From Bryopsis sp. KO-2023 (lineage: Eukaryota; Chlorophyta; Ulvophyceae; Bryopsidales; Bryopsidaceae): a stretch of 64,000 nt of DNA. Position 1 is the stretch's first letter. Each line of letters begins with the position of its first letter. The position numbers were made by a program, and so were the translations under genes. The stretch lies in the NCBI GenBank assembly GCA_030272585.1, contig BSYQ01000003.1, positions 2,356,001 to 2,420,000 of the forward strand. The letters run 5' to 3'. Under the pieces are notes generated by a model. It searched no databases. It worked only from the letters and a program-made list of their open reading frames with translations, and was not told the origin of the DNA. This document shows, one piece after another, positions 53,613-64,000 of the stretch.

Positions 53613-54291
53613 GAGGATTAGAAGAAGTGACTGTTTATGACAAAAGTTTCACAGGTTGAATCCCAGTGGTGGGTTTCTGCTGAGGTCTCCACTGCTAGAT
53701 TTTCGAAAACTGATCGAAATTTTGGGGTAACTGAGGGGGTACATTCATATTGGCTGTCTCAATTTAATTTTTTTTTTGGGGGGGGGCAGTTTAGGGCAGC
53801 TTGTCGATTTTTTCTGCAGGATTTGTTGATGAACTGGAAATTGCACATTAATGAGGTTGTGAATCTTCAAAATTGACCAAAATTTGGTCGATTTGATCGC
53901 TCGTGACATTCTGGGTTGCGAAACAGGAAAAGGGTTGAGAGGAAACTCGAAACTTGTGCTTTTTCGAACTGCCCTCGACAGAGTTCGTGAAAAAAAAGCT
54001 GCTTTTTCACATATCGACCCGCGAATGCTCGCCGGAATGCTTTTGCGGAGGCTGCGCTGCCAACCGTTGCCGACGGGGTGGAGTAATGCAAGGTATGGCG
54101 GGGGAACTCGTCCTGGAAATTGATTTCTTCGTTTTCACCCTCTTTACTGGAGTTTTTCCAGCAGATTTCGTGTGATTTTTTTCAATTTGGGGTGGAATGG
54201 GTGAAATTCACTGTGAAAGAAAAAACAGCTTTTTTTTTGTGGCAAGACCACAAAAAATATATTTTCTGGCTGACAGGATTTTTTCTTTAGG
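53613..54291. other. Region between the divergent ABCC and exonuclease-domain genes
   Basis: May hold the first exon of both genes. On the plus strand, a frame from ATG 54,027 (MLAGMLLRRLRCQPLP) looks like a mitochondrial leader with a donor (GCAAG|GTATGG), but its phase does not match the known exonuclease exon. Includes a T/G homopolymer junction at 53,769-53,786. Confidence 0.4.
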
Positions 54292-54338
54292 CCGGTTTCC
54301 CGAAGTCAGCGAATTCAACCATCGCTTTTCGCAGGCGG

Positions 54339-55385
54339 ATGGGCTCGAAACCTTTGAAAAAACAGCCTCTTCCAGAAAATGCCTTACTGTACAAGGGACC
54401 CATTCACTATGTGGCAACAGCAGAACAAGCCGAAGATTGGTGCAGGCACTTGGAAAAGAAAGTGAAGGTGGTTGGGCTGGGGGCGGAATGGAGGGCTGAT
54501 ATGAAAAGGGGGCAGGATCACCCGGTCTCCATGATCCAGATGTGTTTCAGGACCGAGAAACTGCTACGAGTGGTTTTATTTCATGTGAAATATTCTGGGA
54601 TCCCAAAGAAACTACGAGACGTTTTGACGGTGAGCACGAGGTCTCTCACACTTCTCTTTCTCTTTTTCTGGCACACTTTTTCTGGCACACTTTTTCTGGC
54701 ACACTTTTTCTGGCACACTTTTTGTGGCACACTTTTTTTGACTCACTTTTTTCACTCTTCCTCTGGATCGCTTTGTTTTCACTCTTTCTCTGGCACTCTT
54801 TTTCTTCACTCTTTTTCTGGCGCATTTTTTCTTCACTCTTTTTTCTAGCTCTCTTTTTCTGGCATACTTTTTTTCCTCTTTTCCTACCACACGAACGTTG
54901 GGGCCTTTATCACGGATGATCCACAGAGTTGCTCATAATTTTTACTCAACATTAAAAGGGTCTTTTTTTTTTTCTCTCCCCAGAGCGAAACCATCTTGAA
55001 AGTCGGTGCCAGTCTGCTGTACGATAAGGCGAAACTGAAGGCCCATTCCGCACTGGAGATGAAAAACGTTTTCGACCTGTCTTGGAGCGAAAGCAAGGTT
55101 CTACGTGGAGGCTCCATGTTCAGAAAACCGTTGAACATCAAGGAGCTGGTCCCCCGGGTGATGGACAAAGTCATGGTGCGAGAGGGCAAATGGTTGAGAA
55201 GCGATTGGGCCAGGAGACCGTTGAAAAGGGAGCAAATGGATTTCGCCGCTTTGGACGCGTACGCTCCTTTCGCCGTGTATGAGCGAATGAAAGAAATTCA
55301 CCTGAAAAGGCTGGCCCGCCAGGAAGGGGACTCCGATGAACTCGGCCCCATCGATACCAAGGAGCTAGATTTTCCGTGGGGGTGA
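54339..55385 (+). CDS. 3'-5' exonuclease-domain (DEDD, WRN-exo-like) protein, probably impaired
   Basis: Exon 1 (54,339-54,629) and exon 2 (54,984-55,385) join in phase: 97 + 133 residues. The frame is open back to an acceptor at 54,292, so an N-terminal exon is possible. The fold matches RNase D/WRN exonucleases: VVGLGAEW for Exo I, PVSMIQMCF, SETILKVGASLLYD for Exo II, NVFDLSWSE, and FAALDAYAPFAVYERM for Exo III. Exo I should read DxE but has GxE. The Exo III Tyr (YxxxD) is Phe. The Asp of Exo II and the last Asp remain. It lacks the first metal-binding Asp, so it may bind nucleic acid without cutting. Confidence 0.82.
54660..54880 (+). repeat. Degenerate tandem repeat in the exonuclease gene intron
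   Basis: Units of about 14 bases, TTTTTCTGGCACAC, repeated with drift to TTTTTCTTCACTC. It fills most of the intron and is still pyrimidine-rich, so it may serve as an extended splice tract. Confidence 0.85.
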
Positions 55386-55899
55386 TCGCCTCGATTGGCC
55401 CGTTTTTTTACCATCGGGTTGAATAATGCAGAGATAGGATTGTTGTTCTGGGAGAGTTCCTAAGAAGTGTAAGCAGGGCTGGCGATGGTAGGAGAGTTAT
55501 TCTCCAGGTTTTTTGGAAGTCTTGTTTGGGGGCGATATTTGCTTTCTTTTTCCTTGCTAAGTTTTCATGGGAGGAGGGTTCCAACACCATGTTGTGAAAG
55601 TGTTTTTTGCTTTTGAAAGCAAGCATTCAGCCGAATCTTGAGGAAAATCCTGCCTTCCCAATTTTTTGGGCGATATGCAACCCCTTCTTTGATTCACCCA
55701 ACCGCCAAGTGAATTGCTGTCAAATCAATATTGTTTGGAACATCAACCGCCGTTACAGGCGTTACTCAAATACGAATCACTCGATGGACGGTTGGTCTGA
55801 CTCTGACCGCTTTTTGCGTTTCTGGCGCCAAACCTCGACGCCTTTCTTGTTTCTGGTGTTCGATCGAATCGTGTTTCGACGTTTTTCTGTTGTTGGGCT
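55386..55899. other. Intergenic gap and promoter of the pseudokinase-SET gene
   Basis: About 510 bases with no motif I can assign. An alternative frame (55,607-55,948) overlaps the first exon but has no recognisable content. Confidence 0.4.
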
Positions 55900-58800
55900 A
55901 TGGAGACCTCACCGAGCATGGGTTTGTGGATTTGGGGCGGAAAGTTGAAGGTGTTTCCGGGTGCGCTTGGCAATGAAACCACCTCGACGGCTTTGAACCG
56001 CGATACGGGGGAGGAAGCTGTCGCATGGCAGCTTCGCGTGTATGAGCCTGACACGGACGCAGCCCGGAAAATTCTGAAGGAGTTCAAAGGACAAGTGGAC
56101 CGGTTGATTGGGTTGAATCACAGGAACGTTCTCAAGGTGGGAATTTCGAACTTCAACAGAACAGGGGGTGATTTTTTTGCACTCTCGTCGTGGCTCAAGG
56201 AAAAGGCAAGCGGCGCGAAAGGCGATCCCCCCGCTCCCCCGGAAAAGACACAGAAAATAAGTGAAGGAGATCAACGCTGGGAAGGACCTTCAACTGCTTT
56301 GGAAATGCTCCCAGAAATTACTCTCTGTGGTGAACGTTGCTCCAGAAGCAAGACATTCTTCCATCATTTTTCAGCCCAATACCAAGGTTTCGAACTAGCA
56401 AGTTCATTTATTGAACAGTTACAGGCCAGAAGAAAATGGACTAAAGAAGAATATGATCCAGCACCAGACAGCCTCACTCCATTCGTTTTTGATTTGTTGA
56501 ATCGAGCCGATTTTTCATGTAGATGAGGGATTTTTTTCTGACAAAAGCAGGATGCGTTGAATGTTTTTCTGTGTGTTATTTTGCTAAAATTGTGTGTGTG
56601 TTTTGCAGTTTTTTTATTGCCATGTGGAGGAGTGGACTTCCTTGACTCTGTTGTGTGATATTTACGGAAAGAAGCTGCACCATGTAATGCAGCGTTATGC
56701 TGTACCTCTTCCATTAGCGAAGAAATTTCTGTCGCAAGTGAGTCCTTTTTTTATTTGTTTACTAAACATAGATCTAAAATATATTTATATCTGTATATTC
56801 ATGGATACATAAATATTGATATCTTTATAGATATGTATATATGAATGAATGAATGAATGTTTAATTTACATTAGGCAAACTTGCTGAAGGAAGGCCGTCC
56901 ACAACGAGGTCATTTAGTCCCAGGCCCTCGAGAAAAAATCCGACTCAAAATAGGCAGTTCTAGAAAACCCTCCACAGTTGCACCCCAGATGTAAAAATAC
57001 AAATTCAAAAAAGCCTCAACGTGCAGCATTCCCATTTGTCCTGTTAAGAGAGCCAAATACAAGTCCAGCTATGGTCGCATGTCTTTCGGAAAAGCCTTGA
57101 TTTCAAGTTTTGCCTGTTTATACGTTTTGTGTTTTTTTCCAACCACACCCCCTTCTTCCAGATATTAAATGGCCTCGAATTCCTCCTCTCCCATGGTATC
57201 TCCCTGGTAGTCAGTCTCAGGAACGTCTGTCTGACGGACAACGGGACCGTCAAGCTCCGGGTGGTTCTGCGAGACCTCGAACATCAGAAATCGTTGAGGG
57301 AGTGCATTGCCAGTCTGGAGCCATTGGGTCGAACCTTATTTTCCTCCCACACTCCGACAGCAGATGATTTCGCAAAGGCTTGTCAGGTCGCCACGAACTT
57401 CCAGCAGTTGAGGAAATTCACAACACCGACACCACTAACACCACCACCACCATCGCCACCACCACCACCACCAGAAGCCATTCAAGAGGATCCGGCCTCC
57501 ACCACACCCCCGCCAAGAGAAACTCAAGCATCTTTGCAACAGCGTGTAGAGAAGAGGGCACCTGGTGGTGAGAATATCGCTGAGGAGGGGACCAAAAGAC
57601 AGCGTGGACTTGCTGGAGAGAGGCTGGTGGTGGGCATATCGAGGTCCAAAAAGAGTTCAATGAGACGAGATTTCGTGTTGTGGCGGAAGGAGGTCTTATC
57701 CACCAAGACCGCCAAAGAGGTCAGTTTCTTGATGGGATATATATGTATATGTGAATGAATGAAGGTTTAATTTACATTAGGCCAACTTGCCCAACGAAGG
57801 CCGTCATAACGAGGTGATCTAGCCCAAGCCCTTGAGAAAAATCCAGCTGAATATAGCCAGTTCTAGAAAACCCTCCATAGTTGCATCTAAGATAAAGTAA
57901 ACCTAGTGGAGACCCCTTGTGATATATATATATATATATATATATAATCCTCCTTCGTTTGATTTTCCCATTGACAACACCACATTTGCTCCAGGTTGAG
58001 GAAGTCGAACTGTTGGATCCACAGGGGACATCCACGATGGAGTGTGTCGATCTGATGTCAGACGACGGAAGCCCATCCAAAGACGGACCCAGCAAAACTC
58101 CACGAAAAGGAAATGCCCAACATCCCAGGACCAATGATGTTGCTGCCCAAAATGGGAGGGAGGGTGGCAGTGATCGTATCGAGGGGTTGGATCCACACCA
58201 GGATGGAATCGCTGTGGTTAGCACGGATGCGGCGGCTGCTGGAAATATCAGCAGTCCAAGTAGAGACAGCGACGCTCTTGATGGGGCAGGGAAATTGAAC
58301 TTGTTTGACGCAGGTGAGATCCATGTCTGTTTGTTTGTTTGGGTTTTTTCCCCCTCCTTTTTGTCCAATGTATTTCTTTTGGGGAAGTCTTGCCCCTATA
58401 GGGGTGTAGGAACAACCCAACATCTCGTCACAACGATCTGATCTGATCGATCCGATCCGATCTGGTCCTCTCTGTGTGTTGTAAAATCGATCTCCATCAG
58501 TGAATCAGGGTTTCTTTTAGAAACAGCTTGATTGTGTGTGTGTGAGTGTTTTTTTTTTGCTTTTTAAGGTGGTCCCTCCACTCCCATGTCTTCCATGTTG
58601 ACCAGCGAGAATGCCGATTCTGCAAGCAAGCTGCCAACTGCTCGGAAGAGCTCAGGGCCTACTCCGGTACTGGGAAAAAGGGATCAACTGAAGAGGAAAG
58701 CTGCCATCGAGGGGGTCAAGCGCCGTCGACTGAGCTTGAGGGAAAATGCCAGAAGAACTATGGAGGTCCCCAAAAATGCACCGCAATGCATCGACGTTCC

Positions 58801-60324
58801 CTCCCAAATTTTGAAGCGATGCCACAGGTGAGTGTGTCGAGATTTGGTTTTGTTCCTTTTTCCACCTGGATCCTGACCAGGCAAGTTTTACTTATTTTTT
58901 TATATTTTTTTCGGGGTGGAGGGGGGGGGGGGGAAATGTCGAAACGCAGTTTTGGGTTTCATATGTAGTTTCGTTTTTCTATAAGGGTGGGTGGGTTATA
59001 TCCCCCGCTTAAGTGACCTAATAATATTTTTTTTTCTATTTTTTGGGGGGCGTAATTTTCTATTGTTATTTTCTTTTAATCTCAAACACCACAGGGTTCT
59101 GTATTTTTGTCTTCTCAACTCCCAAGTGTTGTTCGCCTTTCCTCCATCCCACACACCCAGTTCCCTAATTGCTTTCGGTTTTTTTTTTTGTTCTTTTTCC
59201 AGGCCTGAGCCCAATGTATATGTTGAAGAGCATTGTTACGACTTCACGTACCTTCCATCCCTGTTGCCCTCGAGTCTTTCCGCTTTGGCAACGGACGTTT
59301 TTAAACAAAAAACCGGGGATTACCGAAAGGTGCTGCGATTCGGAACGCAGTTCAAGGTTTTTGTGGGCAAGCATGGAATACATACAGGAAAGGGACGGGG
59401 TGTGGTGGCTTTGGAGCCCATTTTGAAGAACCGATGCGTTTTCGAATATACCGGTAAGTTATCTGCTTTTTTTCTTCTGCCATTTCTGCAAACATCGTAG
59501 GATTTTTTTCTGCACTTTTGATTCACTTTCCTGTAAATCAGAAATAAGTCCTGCCATCAAAAAATAAAACCAATAAAATCAAACAAAGCTGATTTCCACC
59601 ATCCTGAAGATGCCAGGGCTAAATCACCTCGTTGTGGTCGGCCTTCGTTGGGCAAGTTCGCCTAATGTCGATTAAACCTTCATTCAAACCTCCAGATGCC
59701 CAAAAAATAAAAACCATGTTCTGCTGTTGAATACGCGAATGCCATACAATATGAGATCATTTGATATGATTCCATCGCACCCCCAAGTCTTGCTCCGTTT
59801 TTGACTCTCGATGCGTGAATCGGTCAGGTGCTTTGCTTTCTGAGGAGGAGGCCACGGGGGCGGGCGAACAGTATTTTTTCGAAATCGCGGACCATCAACA
59901 GGATGACGACTACAAGGAGTTGGCAACATATCGGCTCCCCAACGGTCAAACGCCCACGATCATCGATGCCACAAACAAAGGCAATGCTTCCCGCTTCCTG
60001 AACCACAGCTGCTTGCCGAACTTGGAGGTGTTGAAGGATGTGGAAAAGGTGGAAACGATCTTCAAGGAGGCGGGGGTGTTTCGAATCATCATGCGGGCGG
60101 TGCGGGATATTTTGAAGGGGGAGGAGCTGACGATCGATTACCATCCGAATGACACGAGGCAGACTTTGGAGGAATGTGCGGCGAGGAGGAAGGTCCCGTG
60201 TTGCTGTGGGGCGGAAGATAAGTGCAAGAAGTGGATTGTGCTTTCTGGGGAAGTGGATGATGAGGGGGAGGATGAGGAGGAAGGAAAAGAGGAAGGAAAA
60301 GGGGAGGGAGAAGGAGATCAGTGA
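55900..60324 (+). CDS. WNK/NRBP-like pseudokinase fused to a SET methyltransferase domain
   Basis: Seven exons close exactly in phase: 55,900-56,136, 56,609-56,737, 57,162-57,719, 57,995-58,313, 58,569-58,827, 59,203-59,453 and 59,828-60,324; 749 residues. Residues about 15-160 form a kinase-like fold: NRDTGEEAVAWQLRVYE (Lys replaced), LIGLNHRNVLKFFYCH, LTLLCDIYGKKLHHVM, LNGLEFLLSHGI. The HRD segment reads SLVVSLRN and the DFG segment reads KLRVVL, so catalysis is lost. A Pro-rich and basic linker follows (about 210-500, RKAAIEGVKRRRLSLRE). The SET domain has GKGRGVVALEP (about 563), RFLNHSCLPNLEV (about 642), EELTIDYH (about 685) and a post-SET CCCGAEDKC (about 709). The tail is acidic. It is probably a nuclear lysine methyltransferase; the substrate is unknown. 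Confidence 0.88.
56842..57000 (+). repeat. Dispersed intronic repeat, copy 1
   Basis: Starts GAATGAATGAATGTTTAATT and continues ACATTAGGC, GAAGGCCGTCC, ACAACGAGGTCAT, CAGTTCTAGAAAACCCTCCA. Lies in intron 2 of the pseudokinase-SET gene. Confidence 0.9.
57754..57900 (+). repeat. Dispersed intronic repeat, copy 2
   Basis: Same order of words as copy 1: GAATGAATGAAGGTTTAATT, ACATTAGGCCAACTTGCCC, ACGAAGGCCGTC, ACGAGGTGATCTAGCCC, CAGTTCTAGAAAACCCTCCA. Lies in intron 3. An (AT)n run follows at about 57,922-57,946. Confidence 0.9.
59598..59693 (-). repeat. Dispersed intronic repeat, copy 3 (inverted, partial)
   Basis: The reverse complement reads GAATGAAGGTTTAATC, ACATTAGGCGAACTTGCCC, AACGAAGGCCG, ACAACGAGGTGATTTAGCCC. 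It lacks the right part of copies 1 and 2. Lies in intron 6 of the same gene. Confidence 0.88.
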
Positions 60325-60703
60325 TGTGGTGGGGATGGGTGTTTTTTTTTTCCGTTCGTCGATCTACTCTTTGCTTCATTTTGGTTTTGCTTTTGCTTTC
60401 ATTGGCTGTTTATTTGTGTATATTGATGTTTTGGGGGGGAGGGGGGAACACCAGCTGTCAGACTTTTAGCGGTCATCGGTCGCTGGCAGTGCCTGGTTGA
60501 AACTTTTTGATGTGCGGGAGAGGACCTCGATGGTCAGGGAAAACTGGGGAGTTCGGGTAGAATATCGATTTTGCTGTAATTATGAGCATATTGGACAGAA
60601 CGCTGAAAACAGATGCATGATTTCTTTCCGAGTTGGTGGATGGTTACATTCGATAAGCCAACGCAATGTGCAAATGACCATGCGATCTGCTAAAAGACTT
60701 CAA
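60325..60703. other. Gap between convergent genes
   Basis: About 380 bases between the stops of the pseudokinase-SET gene (plus) and the methyltransferase gene (minus). Holds both 3' untranslated regions. No gene seen. Confidence 0.5.
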
Positions 60704-62804
60704 TCAATTTCTTTGCTTCAAAAAGGCCACCGTTTCGACATGAGAGGTCTGGGGGAAGAAATCTGCAGGGACGATTTTTTGGACATCGTAGCTTCCTTGG
60801 ACCCCACACAACACCTGCAAGTCTCGAGCCAGAGTTGCAGGGTTGCAGCTGACATACACTATGCGGTCTGGCCCAGCTTCCAGCAGGCAATCCAGCACAG
60901 CTGCATCACATCCTTTCCTGGGTGGATCTATGATGACCACCTCTGGGTTGAAACCTCCGCCCCTGATCAAGCGTGGCAGCACAGTTTCGACTCTCCCCAC
61001 CTGCAGGGGAGACGGAAGATCGACGTATTTTGCTTTAATGGACACACCCATCCCCCAGCATTCAACGCTTCACTCTTTTCCCCCAGTCTCAAGGTGGTTG
61101 CAATGACAATCCTTCGATTGTTAGGGAGCATCAGCATTCCGGCTCACCTCGAAATTAACGTTGTTGATGGAATTCTCCCTTGCGTTAGTAGTGGCTTGTT
61201 CGATCGATTCCTCCATGATCTCCACCCCCAAAACCTGTCCTTCTGGAAGCCGTGATGCCAGTGGCAGAGCGATCGTCCCGATTCCACAATAAGCATCCAG
61301 CAAAACCTCATCTCCCCTCAAATCCAGCTCCTCTATTATCATCCCGACCACCCTCTCTGCCTGCACAGTGTTGACTTGGAAAAATGTGGTCGATGCCAAT
61401 CTCAGGTCGAGCTCCATGAATTTCTCGACGAGAAATGGCTGTCCCCTCACCACAAAGGTTTCTGATCCAAAGATTTCTTTCGTTTTCCTGGAGTTTATGT
61501 TGATGCACACACCGACTATGTTGGGGTGGTCTGCCATCCACGATTGTGCCAGCTGTTTGATTCCTGGTAACCTTCGTTTCGTTGAAACGATTGTCAGGAG
61601 AATCTGCCCAGTGTGGTGGCCGATCCTCAAACTCAAGTGACGGATATCTCCCTTGTGCTTCTTGCCGTCGTATATCGGCCAGCCAGACTCCTGCACATGC
61701 ATTCCCAGATTGATTTTCCATCATGGTGCTGAACAATTGACCATCCTATTTCCCCTCAAGGATTCCCTCCAAGATGCCAAGTCAGAATATGCCAGGAGTG
61801 GGCAGCTGGGACAGGATGTCCCTCTGAGCATTCCGAGAAAGCAGCTATGTTGCACAGCCATAGCGACCTACTCAAGTGTAAACAGGTCCAGATGCGTCGC
61901 CATTAAAACAATCTCCCCCAACAAGACCCCCCTCCCCCCCTGCAACAATTCTTCCACTCCATGCGAATCAGACAACCCCTGGTCAGCACATTAGGATCCT
62001 TTTCAATGGATCTACCCTCACCAGCATATCACGTTTCACTGTCGCAAGCACAGGGTCCAGTCTGACATCCTGCACAGGGCAATGCTCGATGTCCACCACA
62101 TCATGGGTCCCTTTCTCATAGTAGCCCATGCACGCTCCGTTCAATGCTGAGCGGGAGAATGGGTAGCTGACCTTGTTGCGATAACCGAAAGGTTCGGATG
62201 GAAGAGCAGTCTTGACATCGACATTCGACAATTTTCCGATTCGGGAGATAGCTTGCACCACCTAGAATATACCACCCTTCCCCTGATGTTGAATATATCT
62301 GTGTCCAAGATATGTTGGCATGATGTGCCATCAATGCGTCTGTCATCAATGCATCTCAGTGAAAGAACGTATTGTGCGATTGCTCCGTTTGATCACCTGG
62401 TTTCGCTTGATTTCGAGCTGGAGGCTGTAATCCACGCACTGCCACTGACAGCCTCCACATTTATCGGCAACGGGGCAGGGAGGGACGACGCGATTGGATG
62501 ACGCCTCCAACACCTTCTCCAACCTTCCCTGCGCGAGATTTTTTTTCACTTGAATCAACCTCACCGCCAGGCGGTCTCCTGGAACGCCATTCCGCACGAA
62601 AACAACGCGGCCGAGAAATCTCCCCACAGCATCGCCAGAACTTCCTAGGTCGGAGACATGCAAATTGATGGATGCCCCTTTTTGCCACGATCCCTCTCCG
62701 CACATGATCAGATGCATGAACGCGCGCCACCATCGAGTGAACGCAACTGTGTGGATTTGTGGCAAACCCACAATGTCATCCATGGCCAATAAGGTGCTCA
62801 TCAC
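60704..62804 (-). CDS. RNA (uracil-5-)-methyltransferase, TrmA/RlmD family
   Basis: Exons 62,804-62,397, 62,261-62,022, 61,690-61,148 and 61,000-60,704 join in phase (about 495 residues). A short extra exon near 61,978 is possible. The N-terminal part is a TRAM-like domain (GRVVFVRNGVPGDRLAVRLI) and an iron-sulfur cysteine motif (CPVADKCGGCQWQ). The catalytic domain has the SAM loop LLDAYCGIGTIALPLA, the IIDPPRKGCD motif, the nucleophile Cys in IVYVSCNPATLARD, and the C-terminal FPQTSHVETVAFL with the base Glu. This matches bacterial RlmD (RumA) and plant/algal homologues that make 5-methyluridine in rRNA or tRNA. A possible acceptor before ATG 62,802 means an upstream targeting exon is not excluded. 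Confidence 0.9.
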
Positions 62805-64000
62805 CTGTCAGCCGCGCTCTATATCATCGATGCAAAACAACACGAAACAAAAACTACTACGAAATCCAAAAAAGAAAGACAGAGTGAGCCCCAAAGACGA
62901 AGCCAAACAGCCAAATCGACAGAGACCCCAAAAGGATAAGAAACGTCTACCCAGCCTAAGCCGCCATGGTGTATTTTGGTATACATGACGTACACCAAAA
63001 TACTACCCCAAACCCCAAGGCCGAGACGGGGTAAACCAGAACTCTTGGGCGACCTCCGAAACAAACCCGAGAGGGGGAACATGATAAAGAACCACCTCCC
63101 TCTATAGAATGATCAGATTTCCTGGAATCAGGGAGTTCGTGCGTAGCCAGTCAAGAGTTCAGTGGTGTGATGGTGGTTGGGAAAACAAGCCAACATAACA
63201 CAGAATTCGTGTGGGGTGAACATTTAACGAGGTAGTAAGCCAGAGAGTCCTTCCTGTGCACCAGTGTTTTTAATTGCAAGTAAAAGACGTCCTCGTTTTG
63301 TTTTCCCCCGGAAAGTTCCCAGTACTGCTCAGAACTCTTCCCCGACTTCTTCCTCCTCTTCACTATTGAATTCACAACCATGCCCATAACCTCAACTCCA
63401 AAAGGAGTGTGGTGGAACTGTGCGAATGGAATCACTCGCTGCCAGCTAGCAGGGAGTAGTAGGGTGTGGGATCCTCGGGTTTTCACGGCCACATCTCGTC
63501 AAGCCATATTCCCGTCGTGGGGCTGCGTTTTGTCCGCAGGTTTTTGCTAGGTAAAACGAGCGATACATCATAACCCAGCTGCTGCTGCCCCTCCACCAAC
63601 ACCACCCCCGCACACAAACGCATCAATCAGTCACACTGATCAATGGCAATCTTCGTGTCAGCCTGCAGGTTCCATCCAGCGAATCAGATCAGTTTGTGAA
63701 CCCCAGAGTTGACGTTCCACAAAAGAAAGAAGTCCAGCGAATTACCCAATTCTCCCGATGAACACGTTTGTTGCGACTGGGAGGGATGGATCAGAGGCCG
63801 GAGCGGTGCGTGTCCAATGTGAAGCAGTGGACTGCGGAGCCTTGTTGGAGGTGACAAAATCTGGCGGCGCCGCCAGGTGTCCGATCGTTTCTATCGAAAA
63901 AGGAGCAACAAAAAAGACCCAATCAAATGTTCGTGGCGAACAAAACGAAAAAGTAACGCCATCCGATTTTCCAAAGTGCCTCTGCTGTCTGTGGAGGCTT
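62805..64000. other. Window end: no confident gene apart from a weak minus-strand ORF
   Basis: Apart from a 113-codon ORF at 63,151-63,492 I see no convincing coding. A TGGTGTATTTTGGTATAC...GTACACCAAAATAC inverted repeat occurs at about 62,970-63,003. Confidence 0.4.
63151..63492 (-). CDS. Hypothetical small basic protein (weak)
   Basis: A 113-codon ORF with a reasonable start (GAGATGGCCG). It is basic around residues 40-55 (VVNSIVKRRKKSGKSS). It is not similar to anything I can name. It may be one exon of a longer gene or chance. Confidence 0.25.
   Translation of the reverse strand: MAVKTRGSHTLLLPASWQRVIPFAQFHHTPFGVEVMGMVVNSIVKRRKKSGKSSEQYWELSGGKQNEDVFYLQLKTLVHRKDSLAYYLVKCSPHTNSVLCWLVFPTTITPLNS

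Noticed and set aside
54027..54122. Mitochondrial-leader exon MLAGMLLRRLRCQPLP joined to the exonuclease gene
   Set aside because: A donor is present, but its phase does not match the downstream exon with the acceptors I could see.
63151..63492. Mitoribosomal mS38/AURKAIP1-like protein
   Set aside because: SIVKRRKKS faintly resembles that family, but the diagnostic KMNKHK segment is absent.

Overview
This window looks like nuclear DNA of a photosynthetic eukaryote, most likely an alga. The host genes are broken by many GT-AG introns of about 90-450 bases, there are no bacterial-style operons, and intergenic DNA is rich in T, A and G homopolymers. Host genes include AP2-domain, FNR-like oxidoreductase, SET-domain, MICOS and MRP-type ABC transporter genes. 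The lineage cannot be fixed from the sequence. The FNR-like protein with a leader-like N terminus and the tandem AP2 protein favour a plastid-bearing organism.

Bases 1 to about 13,600 are a nest of retrotransposons. The outer element is a Ty3/Gypsy chromovirus: gag end, -1 frameshift site, protease, RT, RNase H, integrase and chromodomain. A second chromovirus (2507-11158) is inserted into its RNase H region. That insertion has identical 236-bp LTRs and a perfect ACAGA target duplication. The inner element carries a DNA adenine-methyltransferase-like domain in its polyprotein, and its own pol is split by a further insertion of about 2.6 kb. From 13,600 to 22,400 there are a small membrane protein gene, a spliced gene of unknown function on the minus strand, and a helical-repeat organelle-type protein. 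At 22,819-27,758 lies a third, apparently very young LTR element. Its LTRs are identical, and its single 1462-codon ORF starts inside the 5' LTR.

From 28,600 to 44,000 the genes are mostly host genes on the minus strand: a tandem AP2 protein, a membrane-anchored hypothetical ORF, an FAD/NAD(P) oxidoreductase of the FNR superfamily, a UBAC2-like rhomboid-UBA protein divergently paired with MIC10 (plus strand), and a secreted protein with alternating alanines. A near-perfect 56-bp inverted repeat (32,980-33,102) and a cluster of perfect palindromes (42,009-42,311) lie between them.

From 45,200 to 62,800 there are a full-length ABCC transporter (minus, about 19 exons), a 3'-5' exonuclease-domain protein lacking a key acidic residue (plus), a seven-exon gene fusing a WNK/NRBP-like pseudokinase to a SET methyltransferase domain (plus), and an RNA m5U methyltransferase of the TrmA/RlmD family (minus). 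The pseudokinase-SET fusion is the most novel coding feature. Exon models were built by hand from splice motifs and reading phase. Where the phases close exactly (UBAC2, MIC10, alanine-rich protein, pseudokinase-SET) confidence is high; elsewhere edges are approximate.
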